5,968 bases of DNA from JAZLIT01 sp045617525 (GTDB taxonomy: Bacteria; Bacillota; Bacilli; Bacillales_A; Planococcaceae): positions 1-5,968 of the forward strand of contig JAZLIT010000167.1 of assembly GCA_045617525.1 (NCBI GenBank), given 5' to 3'. Below are positions 4,844-5,968 of this stretch, one piece after another. The translations under genes and the position numbers were made by a program. How positions within the stretch are numbered: the stretch's first letter is position 1; each line of letters opens with the position of its first letter. Below the pieces are notes generated by a model. That model saw only the letters and a program-made list of their open reading frames with translations, ran no database searches and was not told the origin of the DNA.

Positions 4844-5621
4844 TTTGATTCTTGGTGATAGAACCGAGGTTTGGGAGAAGGATTTCGTTAAGTACTTGAA
4901 ATTGATAAGTGAGAGAAAGTTCTATACGGAGACTAGTAATGTTGAAAAAATGAAAAGAGTTTATAAAAAGATTTTTATTTATACCACAGTCTCAAATAAA
5001 ATTGAATTATTGCATACTAGAAATAACCTAAAATTCTTTTATAATGAATGTAGAAATAACTTGATTATTAGTTTTGATTTAATTAACTTTAATTATATTA
5101 CTTCATCTAAACAAATAATCAGGTCTGCTATTGAGTCGTTCTTTAGGTTAACATTAGCATTAGAACATGTTATTTATTATAACAAAAGAGTGAAGGCTAA
5201 GATCTATGATGTTGATGAGGTATTAAGAGATTTGAAAAGTTTACAAGATTCTCATAAGGTAGGAAAATTAACATCATATACAGTTAACTATTTTGATACT
5301 AAGAGTGTAGGTATTATATATAATAATCTAAATGAAATATATTCTAACTTATCTTCAAGTGTCCATGTTAATAAGACCGAACATTTTACACCACATAAAT
5401 ATCTATCAGATTATAACCAGTACGAGCAAGAAGCATTTGATAAATGTCTATTAATATTAGAGGAAGTAACGGAACTAATTGTTCAAGCTTTATATTATTT
5501 TTCATTTGATATAGGAGATAGAGGTTTTTATTTTGAAAAAAGAGATCTGACATCTTTTGAAGTTAGTTTAATTAATGGAAATTATTTAGAAAATATTGAC
5601 AGTAGTTTTAGTGGAGGTTAA
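4833..5621 (+). CDS. Hypothetical protein (262 aa), third gene of the parA operon
   Basis: I do not recognise this family. The start is TTG at 4833, with a strong GGAGGT 6 nt upstream (4821-4826) inside the end of the previous gene; the reading frames overlap by 11 nt, so translation is probably coupled. The protein is soluble and looks largely helical, with no signal peptide. Two stretches stand out: IIRSAIESFFRLTLALEHV (95-113) and LNEIYSNLSSSVHVNKTEH (166-184). The pairing of an R-S-A-x-E helix with a later Y-x-x-L-S-x-x-V-H motif resembles helical HEPN-like or DUF5677-like proteins found near mobile elements and defence loci; I hold that only weakly. A second helical region runs at 197-225 (YEQEAFDKCLLILEEVTELI...). 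Codon use is as AT-rich as parA. The role could be in partition, in regulation, or as an independent cargo gene riding on the operon. Confidence 0.8.
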   Translation: MSLDLILGDRTEVWEKDFVKYLKLISERKFYTETSNVEKMKRVYKKIFIYTTVSNKIELLHTRNNLKFFYNECRNNLIISFDLINFNYITSSKQIIRSAIESFFRLTLALEHVIYYNKRVKAKIYDVDEVLRDLKSLQDSHKVGKLTSYTVNYFDTKSVGIIYNNLNEIYSNLSSSVHVNKTEHFTPHKYLSDYNQYEQEAFDKCLLILEEVTELIVQALYYFSFDIGDRGFYFEKRDLTSFEVSLINGNYLENIDSSFSGG

Positions 5622-5660
5622 ATTCACAACATATAATTATCTAATTACATATACCTCGAC

Positions 5661-5689
5661 GCTTACTTTATAGAAAATTAAAGGTAAGC
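5661..5689. other. Hairpin spanning the IS66 junction
   Basis: GCTTACTTTA (5661-5670) pairs with TAAAGGTAAGC (5679-5689) with one bulged G and an 8-nt loop. The right arm includes the putative IS terminus at 5684. The left arm read on the - strand is GTAAGCGTCG, itself resembling an IS66-type end. It may terminate the parA operon weakly, though no T-tract follows on the + strand. Confidence 0.4.
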
Positions 5690-5697
5690 CCGAAATA

Positions 5698-5725
5698 TAA
5701 AAAAAGGCGTACCTTTACAGTACGC
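5698..5725 (-). terminator. Rho-independent terminator of the IS66 transposase
   Basis: Read on the - strand, GCGTAC pairs with GTACGC (5720-5725 with 5707-5712), the loop is 7 nt, and after one C there is a run of seven T's (5699-5705). It is a textbook intrinsic terminator 44 nt past the transposase stop, just inside the IS terminus. Confidence 0.75.
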
Positions 5726-5731
5726 ACGATG

Positions 5732-5773
5732 AATAGCCATCTATCCTAATTTTTTTTCGGATAGATGGCTATT
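5732..5773. other. 15-bp perfect inverted repeat overlapping the transposase stop
   Basis: AATAGCCATCTATCC (5732-5746) pairs perfectly with GGATAGATGGCTATT (5759-5773) around a 12-nt T-rich loop. The transposase stop codon (5769-5771) lies in the stem. On the + strand the stem is followed by only TT, so termination there would be weak. It may block read-through into the transposase or shield the element's end. Confidence 0.75.
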
Positions 5774-5968
5774 TTGCACACGATTCTTGGATATTTTTTG
5801 ACCAAGGCATGTAATCTTGTAAAATTACTGGTTGCTTATGTATCGCTAGATTTGGTAGATCCGTCATCAGCTTCACCAAGTATTGATAAAAATCAATGCC
5901 GTTCGCTTTCGCCGTTTCCGCTAAACTTAAGCATATTGCATTGGCTTTAGCTCCTGCTTCACTTACAG
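5769..5968 (-). CDS. tnpC: IS66-family transposase, C-terminal 65 residues (partial)
   Basis: The - strand frame from the window edge to TAG at 5769-5771 encodes the last 65 residues of an IS66 TnpC transposase, the DDE enzyme that cuts and joins the element's ends. Recognisable are AGAKANAICLSLAETAKANG (5-23 of the visible part), then YQYLVKLMTDLPNL and the hallmark end YMPWSKNIQESCAK. The pattern S-L-x-E-T-A-K-x-N-G, then Y-x-Y-L, then P-W-S-x-x-x-x-x-x-C is the typical IS66 C-terminal region. The catalytic residues lie upstream of the visible part, outside the window, so intactness cannot be judged. The frame is open throughout what is visible. Confidence 0.88.
   Translation of the reverse strand, partial: VSEAGAKANAICLSLAETAKANGIDFYQYLVKLMTDLPNLAIHKQPVILQDYMPWSKNIQESCAK

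Larger units (their letters stand above)
5684..5968 (-). mobile_element. IS66-family insertion sequence, transposase-tail end, cut by the window edge
   Basis: IS66-family elements begin with terminal inverted repeats starting GTAA and make 8-bp target duplications. GTAAGCCCG starting at 5684 fits such a terminus, 85 bp beyond the stop codon of an IS66-type transposase on the - strand. The flanking 8 bases would be AATTAAAG (5676-5683); the matching copy lies outside the window. The end position is inferred from the GTAA rule. Confidence 0.65.

Noticed and set aside
5765..5950. 61-codon + strand frame
   Set aside because: Antisense to the recognisable IS66 transposase tail on the - strand.

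Overview
The window looks like accessory DNA, most likely a plasmid backbone or plasmid-derived island, from a low-GC Gram-positive of the Bacillaceae. A Bacillus cereus-group or Oceanobacillus-like host is an inference. The support is strong AGGAGG-type ribosome binding sites, TTG starts, AT-rich genes, a group IIC intron resembling (from memory) those of Oceanobacillus and Geobacillus, a plasmid-type serine resolvase, a ParA ATPase and the tail of an IS66-family transposase. No replication initiator gene is visible.

Layout. Positions 3-1890 hold a complete-looking group IIC intron: a 5' ribozyme half, a 421-aa reverse transcriptase/maturase in domain IV, then domains V and VI. Positions 1891-2290 have no convincing gene, only a hairpin and weak traces of decayed coding sequence. 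Positions 2292-2448 are rich in palindromes and inverted repeats and are the best candidate for the recombination site (res) and operator of the 208-aa serine resolvase at 2483-3109, which is followed by a terminator. A 67-aa hypothetical gene (3236-3439) sits between two copies of a two-part AT-rich repeat, with a strong hairpin inside its reading frame.

An operon of three tightly spaced genes follows on the + strand: a ParA/MinD-type ATPase (TTG start at 3566), a 147-aa protein with a lysine-rich tail built on a pentapeptide repeat, and a 262-aa protein of unrecognised family that overlaps the second gene by 11 nt. By context this is a partition-like module in which one or both downstream proteins would replace a normal ParB; neither resembles a ParB I know.

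From about 5684 to the end is one end of an IS66-family element on the - strand: a GTAAGC terminus, a terminator, a long hairpin containing the transposase stop codon, and the last 65 codons of the transposase.

Taken together, resolvase plus res would resolve plasmid dimers and the ParA operon would segregate copies, a stability region that a retroelement and an IS element have entered on either side. The least-described part is the ParA operon with its two unknown partners.
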